Positions 17,574 to 26,841 are shown, numbered from the stretch's first letter. The stretch is 43,285 nt of DNA from Azoarcus sp. (GCA_031274995.1 JAISPJ010000045.1:1-43285), one strand, 5' to 3'. Notes: generated by a model from the sequence alone, not told the origin. Numbers and translations: made by a program.

Positions 17574-18389
17574 ATGGATCATCAGAACGGTAATCAACCC
17601 TACACTCCTTATACACCGCCGACTGCGGAAACAGGATTTGTGCCCGGCGCGGGAGATGACACGTCTTTCATCCCCGGCGGCCGCATAGTTCCGGCAGGAA
17701 ACGCTATTTCGTGGATTTCCGATGCCTGGGGGTTGTTCAGGCAACAGCTCGTACCGTGGCTGGTGTTCGGGGCAATTTATCTTCTCCTGTATATCGTGTC
17801 GATGTACCTCCCTGCCATAGGCTCTATCTTTTTTATGGCTGTGCAAATTTTGCTTACTGCAGGCGTCATCTATTCCTGCGATTTGCTCCGACGAAAGGGG
17901 TCGTTTACTGTCAGCGATATTTTCGCCGGTTTTCAGCGTAAGACCGGCCCCTTGCTGATCGCCCTTCTGATTTGCGGGGCATTCCTCTTCGTGCTGATGA
18001 TTTTCGTAGGCACCTTTGTGGGTTTCGGCGCGTTCGGTGCGGTACTCAGTGCATCTGGCAACAGCAGCGCGGGCATCGGTGCCATCGGGATGGGTTTTAT
18101 TGCCGGAGCGCTCATCATGTTTGTCGGCTGTATCGTTTATGGCATGGCTATATGGTTTGCGCCCGCGCTGATATTGATGCACGACATCGCACCGTTCGAG
18201 GCGATCAAAATGAGTTTTTCCGCCTGCCGCAAAAATCTTCTGCCTGGAATCATTTTTTTCCCCGTGGCGATTGTACTGATAGGCATCAGCGCGATTCCGT
18301 TTCTTCTTGGCCTGTTGGTAACGATGCCGATATTCTTTATCTGCTATTACACATCATACCAGGACATTTTCTTCGACAAGAAGAATTGA
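17574..18389 (+). CDS. BPSS1780-type multi-pass membrane protein
   Basis: Protein of 271 residues with a Pro/Gly/Thr-rich soluble N-terminus (1-40), then five or six hydrophobic helices. The first includes WLVFGAIYLLLYIVSMYLPAIG and the last FLLGLLVTMPIFFICYYTSYQDIFF. The sequence SDAWGLFRQQLVPWLVFG and the C-terminal YYTSYQDIFF recall the BPSS1780 family common in betaproteobacteria. Its function is unknown. AAAAGGAG nine bases upstream fixes the start. It stands alone between the decarboxylase and the intergenic region before acnB. Confidence 0.6.
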   Translation: MDHQNGNQPYTPYTPPTAETGFVPGAGDDTSFIPGGRIVPAGNAISWISDAWGLFRQQLVPWLVFGAIYLLLYIVSMYLPAIGSIFFMAVQILLTAGVIYSCDLLRRKGSFTVSDIFAGFQRKTGPLLIALLICGAFLFVLMIFVGTFVGFGAFGAVLSASGNSSAGIGAIGMGFIAGALIMFVGCIVYGMAIWFAPALILMHDIAPFEAIKMSFSACRKNLLPGIIFFPVAIVLIGISAIPFLLGLLVTMPIFFICYYTSYQDIFFDKKN

Positions 18390-18434
18390 CACGAACACCG
18401 AATACCTCTTTGTCATACCAATCCCGTCCGGGAA

Positions 18435-18458
18435 TTTGTCAATTCGCTCATTGACAAA
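18435..18458. repeat. Perfect 9-bp inverted repeat
   Basis: TTTGTCAAT and ATTGACAAA flank a six-base loop. It is just past the BPSS1780-type gene and could be a terminator-like hairpin or an operator; nothing else identifies it. Confidence 0.45.
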
Positions 18459-18494
18459 CTTTCTGGAGAAATGATGGATGCCTGGTGGAAACCT

Positions 18495-18530
18495 CCTTCC
18501 CCCGCAAGCTGGGGGAAGGCCGGGATGGGG
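18495..18530. repeat. REP-type hairpin, copy 1
   Basis: CCTTCCCCC (18495-18503) pairs with GGGGGAAGG (18511-18519) and is followed by CCGGGATGGGG. The same stem followed by TTGGGATGGGGG recurs at 42423-42458, which marks this as an interspersed extragenic palindrome. Confidence 0.7.
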
Positions 18531-18737
18531 CGTGCGCATACCCCCTTTGGGGTAAATGCGATTGCCCTGGCAGGAGTTCAAGGAATTGCCGCAAAGGGTG
18601 CATGGCAGGTTAAAATCCCACGTTAGGCTTTTCCCTGTTCTTTGTCTTATAAAAGATATATCATATAAAATTAAAAATTTTTCTGGATACACTCTTGTCT
18701 ATAACCACGGCCCAACACTCATCGAAAGGAGATAGCT

Positions 18738-21320
18738 GTGCTTGAAGCCTACCGTGCCCATGTTGCCGAACGCGCCGCGCTTGGCATTCCGCCGTTGCCG
18801 TTATCAAAGCAGCAAACTGCCGAGCTTGTCGCGCTGCTCCGTAATCCTCCCGCCGGGGAAGAAAAATTCCTGCTTGATCTACTCACGCACCGGGTGCCTG
18901 CCGGGGTGGACGATGCTGCCAGGGTCAAGGCTGAATTTCTTTCCAGGGTCGCGCGTGGCGAAGAAGCCTGCGCACTGCTGTCCAGGAGACGGGCCACGGA
19001 GTTGCTCGGAACCATGTTAGGTGGTTTCAATATCAAACCCTTGATCGAATTGCTGGCCGATGTCGAGATTGGCGCCATCGCCGCAGAGTCGCTGAAAAAA
19101 AACCTGTTGATCTTCGACTCTTTCCGTGATGTGGCCGAACTTGCTAAAGGCGGTAACGCAAACGCGAAGGCGGTGCTGCAATCTTGGGCGGCAGGCGAGT
19201 GGTTTACCTCGCGGCCTGAAGTGCCGGCGGCGCAAAGACTCACAGTGTTCAAGGTGTCGGGCGAAACCAATACCGATGATCTTTCTCCAGCGCCGGACGC
19301 TTGGTCGCGGCCCGATATTCCGCTTCACGCGCTGGCCATGCTCAAGAATGCGCGTCCCGGCATCCATCCCGAGAAACCCGGCGAACGCGGCCCCGTGAAG
19401 TTCCTTGAGGAATTGCGCGCAAAGGGGCATCTCGTTGCTTACGTTGGCGACGTGGTGGGAACCGGTTCCTCGCGCAAATCGGCCACCAATTCCGTGCTCT
19501 GGTTTACCGGTGAAGACATTCCTTTTGTCCCCAACAAACGCTTTGGCGGGGTGTGCCTGGGCAGCAAGATTGCCCCGATCTTTTTCAATACGATGGAAGA
19601 TGCCGGTGCGCTGCCTATCGAAATTGATGTCGGCAAGATGGAAATGGGCGACGAAATCGAGCTTATCGTTGACCATGCGAGAGCCATAGTCACGGCGAAG
19701 AAGGACGGTGAGACCATAGCCGGAGCCAAACTCAAGACTCCCGTGATTCTCGACGAAGTACGTGCCGGGGGGCGTATTCCGCTCATCATCGGGCGCGCGC
19801 TCACCGCGCGCGCGAGAGAGACGCTGAGCCTGCCGCCTTCCACGCTTTTCCGCTTGCCGCAAGCGCCGGCGGATTCCGGCAAAGGGTTCTCGCACGCACA
19901 AAAGATCGTTGGCCGCGCCTGTGGCCTGCCGGAAGGACAGGGGGTTCGTCCGGGCGCTTACTGCGAACCGAAGATGACCACCGTCGGCTCGCAGGACACC
20001 ACCGGGCCGATGACGCGCGACGAGTTGAAAGACTTGGCCTGCCTTGGTTTCGCTGCCGATATGGTGATGCAATCTTTTTGCCACACCGCTGCGTACCCGA
20101 AACCCGTTGACACCAGGATGCACCGTGAACTGCCCAACTTCATCAGTATGCGGGGCGGCGTGGCGTTGCGCCCGGGCGATGGCGTTATCCACTCCTGGCT
20201 CAACCGCCTGCTGCTGCCTGACACCGTCGGTACCGGCGGCGATTCGCACACGCGCTTTCCTGTCGGCATCTCGTTCCCTGCGGGTTCCGGTCTCGTCGCC
20301 TTTGCTGCGGCGACCGGGCTGATGCCGCTCGACATGCCCGAATCCGTGCTGGTCAGGTTCAAGGGTCAGATGCGCCCTGGCATTACCCTGCGCGACCTCG
20401 TCAATGCCATTCCGCTCTACGCGATCGGGCAAGGCTTGCTGACGGTCAAAAAGGAAGGCAAAAAGAACATTTTTTCCGGGCGTATTCTCGAAATTGAAGG
20501 ATTGCCCGATCTCAAGGTTGAACAGGCGTTCGAACTGACTGACGCCTCCGCCGAGCGTTCTGCCGCCGGTTGCACGGTGCGGCTCAATAAGGCACCTGTC
20601 GTCGAGTACATGAACTCGAACATCGCACTGATGAAGTGGATGATTTCCAACGGCTATCAGGACGCGCGTGCGCTGGAACGCCGCATCCGCGCAATGGAAG
20701 ACTGGATTGCCGGGGGAGAACTGATTCAACCTGACGACAATGCCGAATATGCCGCAATCATCGAAATCAACCTCGCCGACATTACGGAACCTATCGTGGC
20801 CTGCCCCAACGATCCTGATGACGTAAAACTCCTCTCCGAAGTTGCGGGCGACAAGATCGATGAAGTGTTCATCGGTTCCTGCATGACCAACATCGGCCAT
20901 TTCCGGGCCGCTGGCAAAGTGCTCGACGGCAGGACCGATCTGCCCGCGCGGCTCTGGATTGCTCCGCCCACCCGGATGGACGCCATGGTTCTCGTCGAGG
21001 AAGGTTATTACGGGATACTGGGTCGTGCCGGGGCGCGGATAGAGATGCCCGGATGCAGTCTGTGCATGGGCAATCAGGCACAAATCAGGAAGGGCAGCAC
21101 CGCAATGTCGACCTCTACCCGTAATTTTCCAAACCGGCTTGGGCTGGATACGCGCGTCTACCTTGGTTCAGCCGAACTTGCCGCCGTTTGTGCGCTCCTG
21201 GGCCGAATTCCTGCGCTGGGGGAATATCTGGAACAGGTCGCCGTGGTCAACAAAGAAGCGGAGGGCATTTACCGCTATATGAACTTCGACCAGATCGATG
21301 AGTTTGTCAATGTGGCATGA
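18738..21320 (+). CDS. acnB: Aconitate hydratase B
   Basis: TCA-cycle [4Fe-4S] enzyme that interconverts citrate and isocitrate; also a 2-methylisocitrate dehydratase and RNA-binding protein in some bacteria. It has 860 residues starting at GTG 18738 with AAAGGAG upstream. The N-terminal HEAT-like domain, the swivelling domain with [20 protein letters not shown] and the core follow. Cluster ligands are C715 in [10 protein letters not shown] and C773/C776 in GCSLCMGNQ. The domain order is that of AcnB rather than AcnA. A 19-bp perfect hairpin follows the stop immediately. Confidence 0.98.
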   Translation: MLEAYRAHVAERAALGIPPLPLSKQQTAELVALLRNPPAGEEKFLLDLLTHRVPAGVDDAARVKAEFLSRVARGEEACALLSRRRATELLGTMLGGFNIKPLIELLADVEIGAIAAESLKKNLLIFDSFRDVAELAKGGNANAKAVLQSWAAGEWFTSRPEVPAAQRLTVFKVSGETNTDDLSPAPDAWSRPDIPLHALAMLKNARPGIHPEKPGERGPVKFLEELRAKGHLVAYVGDVVGTGSSRKSATNSVLWFTGEDIPFVPNKRFGGVCLGSKIAPIFFNTMEDAGALPIEIDVGKMEMGDEIELIVDHARAIVTAKKDGETIAGAKLKTPVILDEVRAGGRIPLIIGRALTARARETLSLPPSTLFRLPQAPADSGKGFSHAQKIVGRACGLPEGQGVRPGAYCEPKMTTVGSQDTTGPMTRDELKDLACLGFAADMVMQSFCHTAAYPKPVDTRMHRELPNFISMRGGVALRPGDGVIHSWLNRLLLPDTVGTGGDSHTRFPVGISFPAGSGLVAFAAATGLMPLDMPESVLVRFKGQMRPGITLRDLVNAIPLYAIGQGLLTVKKEGKKNIFSGRILEIEGLPDLKVEQAFELTDASAERSAAGCTVRLNKAPVVEYMNSNIALMKWMISNGYQDARALERRIRAMEDWIAGGELIQPDDNAEYAAIIEINLADITEPIVACPNDPDDVKLLSEVAGDKIDEVFIGSCMTNIGHFRAAGKVLDGRTDLPARLWIAPPTRMDAMVLVEEGYYGILGRAGARIEMPGCSLCMGNQAQIRKGSTAMSTSTRNFPNRLGLDTRVYLGSAELAAVCALLGRIPALGEYLEQVAVVNKEAEGIYRYMNFDQIDEFVNVA

Positions 21321-21362
21321 TATCAAATCACCCCGGCATTAAAATGCCGGGGTGATTTGATA
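21321..21362. terminator. 19-bp perfect hairpin after acnB
   Basis: A 19-bp perfect stem (21321-21339 with 21344-21362) closed by a TAAA loop starts one base after the acnB stop. The centre is CCCCGGCAT/ATGCCGGGG and the base is AT-rich. No U-run follows, so it may stabilise the mRNA end or work as a terminator of non-standard form. Confidence 0.65.
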
Positions 21363-21704
21363 CAAACAAGAAACGCCAACTTTTGAGTGTGATTATTTTC
21401 GCACTCTTTATATTTTTAGCCTTGTTTTAGATAATTTATGCCATCGTGAGGGAATTTTCGATTATAAAGCCGAAAAATTTTATTGTAGTTGTGAAATATT
21501 TCCATTTTCAAGCATTCACTATTCTACAATAGTAATCAGTACCACCTGTAATGATAAAAATAAAAGATAATGATCTGTGCAAATGTCACATAATTTCACA
21601 ACAAGTACAGACCCAATAAAAAAAGTTCGTGGCTAAAGCCATCGTGGCTAAAGCCAAGTGGGCAAACCAAGAGAGAGTAACCCAACCGCGTGAGAGAGTC
21701 TAAA
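21363..21704. other. AT-rich intergenic region
   Basis: Over 300 bases, much richer in A and T than the flanking genes, with no gene recognised. It contains the tandem CGTGGCTAAAGCCA repeat at 21628-21656 and purine-rich GAGAGAG stretches before a small ORF. A CATAAT near 21590 could be a -10 but has no clear -35. Confidence 0.5.
21628..21656. repeat. Tandem 14-mer CGTGGCTAAAGCCA
   Basis: Two exact copies (21628-21641 and 21643-21656) with one base between. Each contains TGGC-TAAA-GCCA, a small self-complementary hairpin, so the pair could fold as two adjacent stems or form one alternative stem. They lie about 50 bases before the small ORF at 21705. Confidence 0.65.
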
Positions 21705-21911
21705 ATGTTACATACCCCAAACGATCCAAACATCGAAGAACCAGACTGTGGTCATGTTTCCTCTTCGTCCTCTTCGACAACTGATTCGCTCCTCCCTTCT
21801 TCCCATTCCAGTTATTATCTCCTGCGCTCCAACCAGCCTGGTTTGTGCCTGGAAATTGAGAACCCGGATACGGAACTTCCGGTGCTGACTTTCGACTTCA
21901 AAGCAGACTGA
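21705..21911 (+). CDS. Small serine-rich ORF of unknown function
   Basis: A 68-codon frame, MLHTPNDPNIEEPDCGH..., with a run of six serines near residue 19 and a hydrophobic/acidic C-terminus (LPVLTFDFKAD). GAGAG lies about ten bases upstream; a GTG at 21690 would add five residues. No signal peptide, membrane helix or known motif is visible. Support is modest: a terminator hairpin follows it and an unusual tandem repeat precedes it, but the same hairpin also serves the gene on the other strand. It could be a small peptide or chance. Confidence 0.35.
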   Translation: MLHTPNDPNIEEPDCGHVSSSSSSTTDSLLPSSHSSYYLLRSNQPGLCLEIENPDTELPVLTFDFKAD

Positions 21912-21965
21912 ATATTGTATTACCGGGAATAGTGGAATTTGCGCCTGCCCCGTGTTCAGAAAATA

Positions 21966-22003
21966 AAAAGGCCGAGCCCGCGTTACACGGGTTCGGCCTT
22001 TTT
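21966..22003. terminator. Bidirectional rho-independent terminator
   Basis: AAAAAGGCCGA...CCCG pairs with CGGG...TCGGCCTTTTT around a short loop (one mismatch), flanked by A- and T-runs. It lies just beyond the 3' end of the leftward transporter gene and of the small rightward ORF. Confidence 0.85.
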
Positions 22004-22017
22004 ATTATAAGGGCAGG

Positions 22018-22635
22018 TCAGGCGGCTTTCTTTACCCATCCCATTGGTTTGCCAAGAGGCAGGATTTGACGGCCAAAGAAAGTATTCATGAAGATTGCTC
22101 CGGCGGCATAGAACCCCAGCAAGGAAATCAGAAGTTCCGACCATCCGGCCAAGGGAGCAAAGAGTTCCTTGTTTATTCCAAGAATTTGAAATCCAAGCGA
22201 ACCGAGGAGCACGACGATCAGCGTCAGAATCATGCCGAAAACCTTGTTTGCCTCCCATGCGGTCACAGTGATAAACAAGCAGAAGATCATGTAACCAAAG
22301 CAGGCATACCCGAATTGCTTCATATCGGCAGCACTGGCAATTTCAGGGCCGAAAAAACCGGTTGCAATAGCCCACGTAAATGCGACAGCAATCCAGAAAA
22401 GGCCAAAAATGCCCAATACGATTGCGCCGAAATAACTATTGCGTTTGAAATCGATGGAAGCTGCCCACAACTGGGCAAATGAGCCGAGAAAAAGCGCCCA
22501 CGGCATCAAGTATGTAGCATTGCCTGTCCAACCCAGTTTACTCGTTGAGGCAACAAACGTGATGAGAGAGAGGCCGAACACACCCAGTGCGGTTGGATCT
22601 GCCGATACAATTTTTGTTTCTTGAACTTGGGACAT
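22018..22635 (-). CDS. satP: Acetate/succinate transporter, AceTr (GPR1/FUN34/YaaH) family
   Basis: Six-helix inner-membrane protein of 205 residues that takes up acetate, and in some members succinate. The N-terminal motif ADPTALGVFGLSLITF is the family's NPAPLGL-type signature in a divergent form. The helix pattern continues through PWALFLGSFAQLWAA, GAIVLGIFGLFWIAVAF and LLISLLGFYAAGAIF. The start at 22635 is fixed by GGAGGAG; a longer reading from 22677 is unlikely. It lies next to acnB, which fits use of acetate through the TCA cycle, but the two are on opposite strands. Confidence 0.85.
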   Translation of the reverse strand: MSQVQETKIVSADPTALGVFGLSLITFVASTSKLGWTGNATYLMPWALFLGSFAQLWAASIDFKRNSYFGAIVLGIFGLFWIAVAFTWAIATGFFGPEIASAADMKQFGYACFGYMIFCLFITVTAWEANKVFGMILTLIVVLLGSLGFQILGINKELFAPLAGWSELLISLLGFYAAGAIFMNTFFGRQILPLGKPMGWVKKAA

Positions 22636-22672
22636 GCTGACTCCTCCGAATATGTTCTTGGAATGAAAACGC

Positions 22673-22688
22673 AGCAATCAAACTCCCT
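22673..22688 (-). promoter_or_regulatory. Weak sigma-54-like site upstream of satP
   Basis: The minus strand has GG-N10-GC with a TTGCT -12 box, but the -24 side reads AGGGAG rather than TGGCAC. The predicted start would be about 28 nt before the satP ATG. A chance match is quite possible. Confidence 0.2.
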
Positions 22689-22837
22689 CATGTCACAAAA
22701 CCATGTCAGAGTTTGATCGACTGTGAATTCGAGCCTAACACGGACAACAATTTTTGTGAACGGAGTCGGTTTACGAGGGGTTGGAGCGGTTCTTGTTTTA
22801 GCATATACAAAATAAGATGGCTAACCAGAATTTTCCC

Positions 22838-22861
22838 GGATTCCCGCGAAAGAGGGGATCC
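22838..22861. repeat. Degenerate REP-like palindrome
   Basis: GGATTCCC (22838-22845) pairs with GGGGATCC (22854-22861), with one G-T, around CGCGAAAGA. The form resembles the GGATTCCCGC...GCGGGAATCC palindromes scattered in many betaproteobacterial genomes. Confidence 0.35.
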
Positions 22862-23010
22862 AGAATGAGTCCGCCAGTAAACAAAAATCGTTCTGCTGGA
22901 CGCTGGATGCGCTTTGCTCCGTGGAAGATGAAGGCGCCCACGACGCGTGACGCGATCAGACTTGCGTTAAACTAAACCATGCTTTTAATGCCTGTTTCCC
23001 CATCTGTGCC

Positions 23011-23787
23011 GTGAATAACAGGGCAAACGATTCCGTGCCATTCGCCGTGCGGGGATTTTTGCTGGCCTTGGTCGTGTGCCTGCATGTCGTCGGCGCGGCG
23101 GCGCTTTCGCGTCTGTCCGTTGTTTCGCAACATAGTGAAGAGCCTTCGATTCTGCGGGCAAGCTGGATCGAAGGCTCTTCGCCGCCTGCTTCTCCATTTT
23201 TGCCGCCGTCGCCCTCTACGCAGGCCGCCGAGCCGCCGCCCGCCGTGCGCCCGGCTCCGCCGTCGGCACGCTCCGGGAAAGCGCCGGGGCGCCGGACGCG
23301 GGCAAGGGTTCCCGAGGTATTACAACCCAAACCAGCGGCGGCACAATCCGCGCTTGCCCCGGCAGCCGTTGATATAGCTCCTGCTGTTCCGGCTGCTTCG
23401 GGTGATTCAGTGTTGAACCCGAACATTGACGTTTCTGCCGCCACGGCGGCAATGGCGGACGGAGTGGCAGGCGGGAGAAGGGAGGAGGGCCGGAATGAAG
23501 ATTATGTCGGCCCCGACTTCAACGTGAGTTATTTTTCCAACCCCGAACCGGAATATCCTTCCCTGTCGCTCCGTTTGCGCGAGCAGGGACTGGTGAAATT
23601 GCGTGTCCATGTCACGGTGGAAGGGCGTGCGGGCGAGGTGGCGCTACATACGAGCAGCGGTTTTGAGCGGCTTGACAAGGCGGCGCTTGATGCTGTGAGG
23701 CGCTGGAAATTCAGGCCGGCGCGGCGAGCCGGAACGCCTGTCGCGGGTTGGGTGCTTGTGCCGGTTCGGTTTGAATTACATGGTTAA
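23011..23787 (+). CDS. tonB: TonB-type energy transducer
   Basis: Periplasm-spanning protein of 258 residues linking the proton-driven ExbB/ExbD motor to outer-membrane receptors. One N-terminal membrane anchor (about 11-32, AVRGFLLALVVCLHVVGAAAL) is followed by a Pro/Ala-rich linker. The C-terminal TonB domain (about 168-258) carries EYPSLSLRLREQGLVKLRV and LDKAALDAVRRWKFRPA. The start is a GTG at 23011 with no strong ribosome site, so a slightly different start is possible. It is followed 11 bases later by exbB. No receptor gene is in the window. Confidence 0.9.
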   Translation: MNNRANDSVPFAVRGFLLALVVCLHVVGAAALSRLSVVSQHSEEPSILRASWIEGSSPPASPFLPPSPSTQAAEPPPAVRPAPPSARSGKAPGRRTRARVPEVLQPKPAAAQSALAPAAVDIAPAVPAASGDSVLNPNIDVSAATAAMADGVAGGRREEGRNEDYVGPDFNVSYFSNPEPEYPSLSLRLREQGLVKLRVHVTVEGRAGEVALHTSSGFERLDKAALDAVRRWKFRPARRAGTPVAGWVLVPVRFELHG

Positions 23788-23798
23788 CGGAATGCAAT

Positions 23799-24590
23799 AT
23801 GGCTGAATCCTCTTTGGGCTTTGCCCGTTTCCTGACGCAGACGGATACCGCCGGTCTTTGCGTTTTGGTCATCCTGACGGCAATGTCGCTCCTGTCGTGG
23901 TATCTGATTGCGTCCAGGTTGTGGCAATACGCAACGATTCGCGCACGAAACCGAGCGTTCATCGCGGACTTCCGGCGGGTAGATCGGCCCGTTGACGCGG
24001 AACGCCTGAGGATTGCCACGGTCGGGAACAATCCTTTTGCCCGCCTCCTGAATGAAGGGTTCCTGGCTTGCCAATCCCTGCGGGAAGCGGGAAGAAACAG
24101 CGTTCGGAAAACGGATGGGCCAGGATTCGAGCTCACTTCGCCCGACGATTATGTCAGTGCCGCGCTGGCGCATGGTGTTGCCAGGGAAATGCGCCACTTG
24201 GAAAAAGGCATGACGCCATTGGCTTCCATTGCCTCGACGGCCCCTTTCATAGGGCTGTTTGGCACGGTATGGGGCATTTTCCATGCCATGCAGGCCATTG
24301 CGCTCTCAGCGCAGGCAAGCCTCGACAAAGTGGCGGGACCGGTCGGCGAGGCGCTCATCATGACCGCTTGCGGCCTGTTCGTCTCCATTCCCGCCTTGTT
24401 GGCCTATAACGCCTTTGCGCGGCTGAACCGTAATTTGGGCGAGGATATGGAATGCTTCGCGCATGCGGTGTTTAGTCTGTTGGGGTTGGGATTGACTGCG
24501 GGCAGCGTAGCCCCGGCCGATTCGCAGGCCGTCGAACTCTCCGGCGTAACGGCGCGGACGGATATGGCGAAGACGGAAGGAGTGTGCTGA
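23799..24590 (+). CDS. exbB: MotA/TolQ/ExbB proton channel protein
   Basis: Inner-membrane motor subunit, 263 residues with three membrane helices. The first is about 17-38; the second, within LASIASTAPFIGLFGTVWGI (near 147-166), is the conserved core; the third is ALIMTACGLFVSIPALLAYN. With ExbD it converts proton-motive force for TonB. Gene order tonB-exbB-exbD and spacing of 3-11 bases make this one operon. Confidence 0.93.
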   Translation: MAESSLGFARFLTQTDTAGLCVLVILTAMSLLSWYLIASRLWQYATIRARNRAFIADFRRVDRPVDAERLRIATVGNNPFARLLNEGFLACQSLREAGRNSVRKTDGPGFELTSPDDYVSAALAHGVAREMRHLEKGMTPLASIASTAPFIGLFGTVWGIFHAMQAIALSAQASLDKVAGPVGEALIMTACGLFVSIPALLAYNAFARLNRNLGEDMECFAHAVFSLLGLGLTAGSVAPADSQAVELSGVTARTDMAKTEGVC

Positions 24591-24593
24591 CGC

Positions 24594-25004
24594 ATGGCTT
24601 TCCATCCCAAAATCGGGCACGACGCACTACGGGCGGAAATCAACATGATCCCGCTCATCGACGTGATGCTGGTGTTGCTCATCATCTTCATCATCGCCGC
24701 GCCGCTCCTGACCCATGCTGTCAAGATTGACCTGCCCGTGGCCGACAGCGCCATAGTGGACATGAAGCCGGAAACCATTCAGCTTGGCATCAAGGCTGAC
24801 GGACAATTGTTATGGAACGGCAACCCCGTGGAAGAGTCGGAACTGGAAACCTTGATGCGGGAAGCGGCCAGCCATGCGCCGCTGCCGGAACTCCATCTTC
24901 AGGCCGATGCGTCCACGCCTTACGAACTCGTGGCACGCGCGATGGCGCGAGCATCCCGCGCGGGGCTGGAAAAAATAGGATTCGTCAGCAAACCGGAAGA
25001 GTAG
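24594..25004 (+). CDS. exbD: ExbD/TolR family protein
   Basis: Partner of ExbB, 136 residues. The single N-terminal helix (about 18-38) contains the essential aspartate D23 in NMIPLIDVMLVLLIIF, used for proton coupling. The periplasmic domain follows and ends LEKIGFVSKPEE. The start at 24594 follows the exbB stop by three bases, with GGAAGGAG upstream. Confidence 0.94.
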   Translation: MAFHPKIGHDALRAEINMIPLIDVMLVLLIIFIIAAPLLTHAVKIDLPVADSAIVDMKPETIQLGIKADGQLLWNGNPVEESELETLMREAASHAPLPELHLQADASTPYELVARAMARASRAGLEKIGFVSKPEE

Positions 25005-25009
25005 GGGAG

Positions 25010-25029
25010 GGGACGCGATCCTGCGTCCC
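25010..25029. repeat. Small inverted repeat after exbD
   Basis: GGGACGC and GCGTCCC flank GATCCT six bases after the exbD stop. It may end the rightward tonB-exbBD transcript but lacks a T-run. Confidence 0.35.
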
Positions 25030-25050
25030 GAAAAACCGCGCCGAAGGCGC
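25030..25050 (-). terminator. Rho-independent terminator of the rplS operon
   Basis: On the minus strand, right after the rplS stop, CGCGCC-TTC-GGCGCG forms a tight stem followed by GTTTTTC. It ends the leftward rpsP-rimM-trmD-rplS transcript. Confidence 0.8.
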
Positions 25051-25051
25051 G

Positions 25052-25441
25052 TCAGCCCCGTTTTTTGGCCGCAGCGGCTTTGTAGTCGAGCTTTTCTTTG
25101 ATCCGCGCGGACTTGCCGGAACGGCTGCGCAGATAGTAGAGCTTGGCGCGGCGCACGGCACCGCGGCGCTTGACTTCAATCGCGGCCAGCAGCGGGGAAT
25201 AAGTCTGGAACGTCCGCTCCACGCCTTCGCCGGAAGAGATCTTGCGCACGATGAAAGAGGAGTTGAGACCGCGATTGCGCTTGGCAATCACCACGCCTTC
25301 GTAGGCTTGCAGCCGCTCGCGTGTGCCTTCTTTGACCTTGACCTGCACCACGACGGTGTCACCGGGAGAGAAGTCGGGAATGGTCTTGTCGGCGGTCAGC
25401 CGGGTGATTTCTTCTTGTTCGATTTGTTGGATCAGATTCAT
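25052..25441 (-). CDS. rplS: 50S ribosomal protein L19
   Basis: Ribosomal protein L19, 129 residues, located at the 30S-50S interface. [28 protein letters not shown] and [26 protein letters not shown] are the family's signature regions. Start 25441 ([12 protein letters not shown]) is preferred over 25447 and 25465 by family similarity. The tail ends in Ala/Lys-rich AAAAKKRG. Last gene of the rpsP-rimM-trmD-rplS operon. Confidence 0.97.
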   Translation of the reverse strand: MNLIQQIEQEEITRLTADKTIPDFSPGDTVVVQVKVKEGTRERLQAYEGVVIAKRNRGLNSSFIVRKISSGEGVERTFQTYSPLLAAIEVKRRGAVRRAKLYYLRSRSGKSARIKEKLDYKAAAAKKRG

Positions 25442-25516
25442 TTTCATGGACTCCATGTCGTTCAACGGCCAGTGGCCTGACGCGCAGAGCAGGCAACGCC
25501 TGATGCACGCGGTTTG

Positions 25517-26308
25517 TCATCGGGAAATCCGGCTTTGAGTTTCTGCACGAATTTTCCTGCTGTACTCTTCCCGGAATTCTTCCAGGAGGCGAGATTCTTC
25601 CTCATTTACCCCCCTTTGCGCAAGTAGGTCGGGACGACGCAGCCAGGTGCGGCCCAAAGCCTGTTTGAGCCGCCAGCGGCGGATGAGGGAGTGATTGCCG
25701 GATAGCAGCACTTCTGGAACCTCCTCATTCTCAAAAACTTCCGGCCGCGTGTAGTGCGGGCAGTCGAGCAATCCGGCCACGAAGGAATCTTCCTGCGCCG
25801 ACCCGGCATCGTTCAGCGCGCCCGGCAACTGGCGCACGATGGCATCGATGAGCGCCATTGCCGCCAATTCACCGCCCGAGAGGACGAAATCGCCGAGCGA
25901 GATTTCTTCATCCACTTTGCGCCCGATCAAGCGCTGGTCGATACCTTCGTAGCGTCCGCAAAGCAGGATCAGGCTCGGCAACCGGGCCAATTCCAGTATT
26001 TTGGCGTGCGTGAGCCTTGTTCCTTGCGGCGACAGGTAAATGACCGGCCCGGAGGCGCCGAGCGCATCGATCTGCCCTTGCTGTGCTTTGGCAATGGCCT
26101 GCGTCAACGGTTCGGCCAGCATCACCATGCCGGGGCCGCCCCCGTAGGGACGGTCGTCGACCGTGCGGCGCGCATCATCCGTGAATTCGCGCGGATCATG
26201 AAAAGCAATGTGGTAGAGACCATGTTCCAGTGCGCGCCGCGTGATGCCGCTACCGGTGAGTGCGCTGAACATCTCCGGGAAGAGGGTGATTGCGTCGTAA
26301 CGGCGCAT
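25517..26308 (-). CDS. trmD: tRNA (guanine-37-N1)-methyltransferase
   Basis: Methylates G37 of tRNAs with a SAM-dependent trefoil-knot fold, preventing frameshifts. It has 263 residues from the ATG at 26308 ([17 protein letters not shown]). [27 protein letters not shown] and [16 protein letters not shown] are the knot motifs, and HYTRPEVFE lies in the C-terminal half. The GTG at 26338 would add ten residues and overlap rimM. Confidence 0.96.
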   Translation of the reverse strand: MRRYDAITLFPEMFSALTGSGITRRALEHGLYHIAFHDPREFTDDARRTVDDRPYGGGPGMVMLAEPLTQAIAKAQQGQIDALGASGPVIYLSPQGTRLTHAKILELARLPSLILLCGRYEGIDQRLIGRKVDEEISLGDFVLSGGELAAMALIDAIVRQLPGALNDAGSAQEDSFVAGLLDCPHYTRPEVFENEEVPEVLLSGNHSLIRRWRLKQALGRTWLRRPDLLAQRGVNEEESRLLEEFREEYSRKIRAETQSRISR

Positions 26309-26334
26309 GGTTTCTTTTTCCTGCACGGACCGTC

Positions 26335-26841
26335 TCACCAGTCTTTATGCCAGGCTACGCGGATCGACCGGGCAGCGGGGTCGACATCCAGCACATAAGC
26401 AGACACAAACGGAATCAGGCGTTCCGTGTCACCGTCTTGCGCCTGGAGCACATCGTGTGCGCCTGTGGAAAGCAGCCCCGTGACTTCACCTAGCAGCTCA
26501 CCTGCTTCATTGCGCACAGCCATGCCGACGAGGTCGCCCCAGTAGTATTCGTTTTCTTCGGGCCGTGGCAGGAACTCGCGCGGCGCGGCGATGTACCAGC
26601 CGGAAAACGGTTCTGCCGCGTTACGGTCTGCGATACCTTCGAGGCAGGCGACTAATCCTTTACCGTGCCCCCGGCAGCCGCACAGAACATATTGCGCCCA
26701 CTGCCCATCGGGCGTCTCGGATTCGGGAGCCAGCCACCAGTGGGGCATCTTTCCCCACGACAGCGGATCGTCGCCGAAGGACTGAATTTTGAGCCAACCC
26801 TTGACACCAAAAGGGGCCGTGATACGCCCCAGTACGATCAT
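26335..26841 (-). CDS. rimM: Ribosome maturation factor RimM
   Basis: Helps 16S rRNA processing and 30S head assembly with S19. The 168-residue protein starts [19 protein letters not shown], has the N-terminal barrel and a C-terminal PRC domain with [10 protein letters not shown] and LIPFV...VLDVD. The operon position between rpsP and trmD is canonical. Confidence 0.95.
   Translation of the reverse strand: MIVLGRITAPFGVKGWLKIQSFGDDPLSWGKMPHWWLAPESETPDGQWAQYVLCGCRGHGKGLVACLEGIADRNAAEPFSGWYIAAPREFLPRPEENEYYWGDLVGMAVRNEAGELLGEVTGLLSTGAHDVLQAQDGDTERLIPFVSAYVLDVDPAARSIRVAWHKDW

Larger units (their letters stand above)
18390..18737. other. Intergenic region before acnB
   Basis: 348 bases without a credible gene. 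In order it holds a 9-bp inverted repeat (18435-18458), a REP hairpin (18495-18530), a C-run/G-run pair near 18541-18553 and an AT-rich stretch (about 18645-18690) likely to contain the acnB promoter. The acnB ribosome site AAAGGAG is at the end. Confidence 0.55.
22636..23010. other. Intergenic region between satP and tonB
   Basis: 375 bases between divergently transcribed genes. It holds a weak sigma-54-like site for satP (22673-22688), a degenerate REP-like hairpin (22838-22861) and the short upstream region of tonB. I see no clear Fur box, although iron control of tonB would be expected from other bacteria. Confidence 0.5.

Noticed and set aside
18541-18553. ACCCCCTTTGGGGT as a terminator
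   Set aside because: A short palindrome without a T-run and far from any gene end.
19017-21083. A 688-codon open frame on the minus strand opposite acnB
   Set aside because: It is a shadow of the GC-rich acnB codon pattern: its product has no recognisable domains, whereas the plus strand is unambiguous AcnB.
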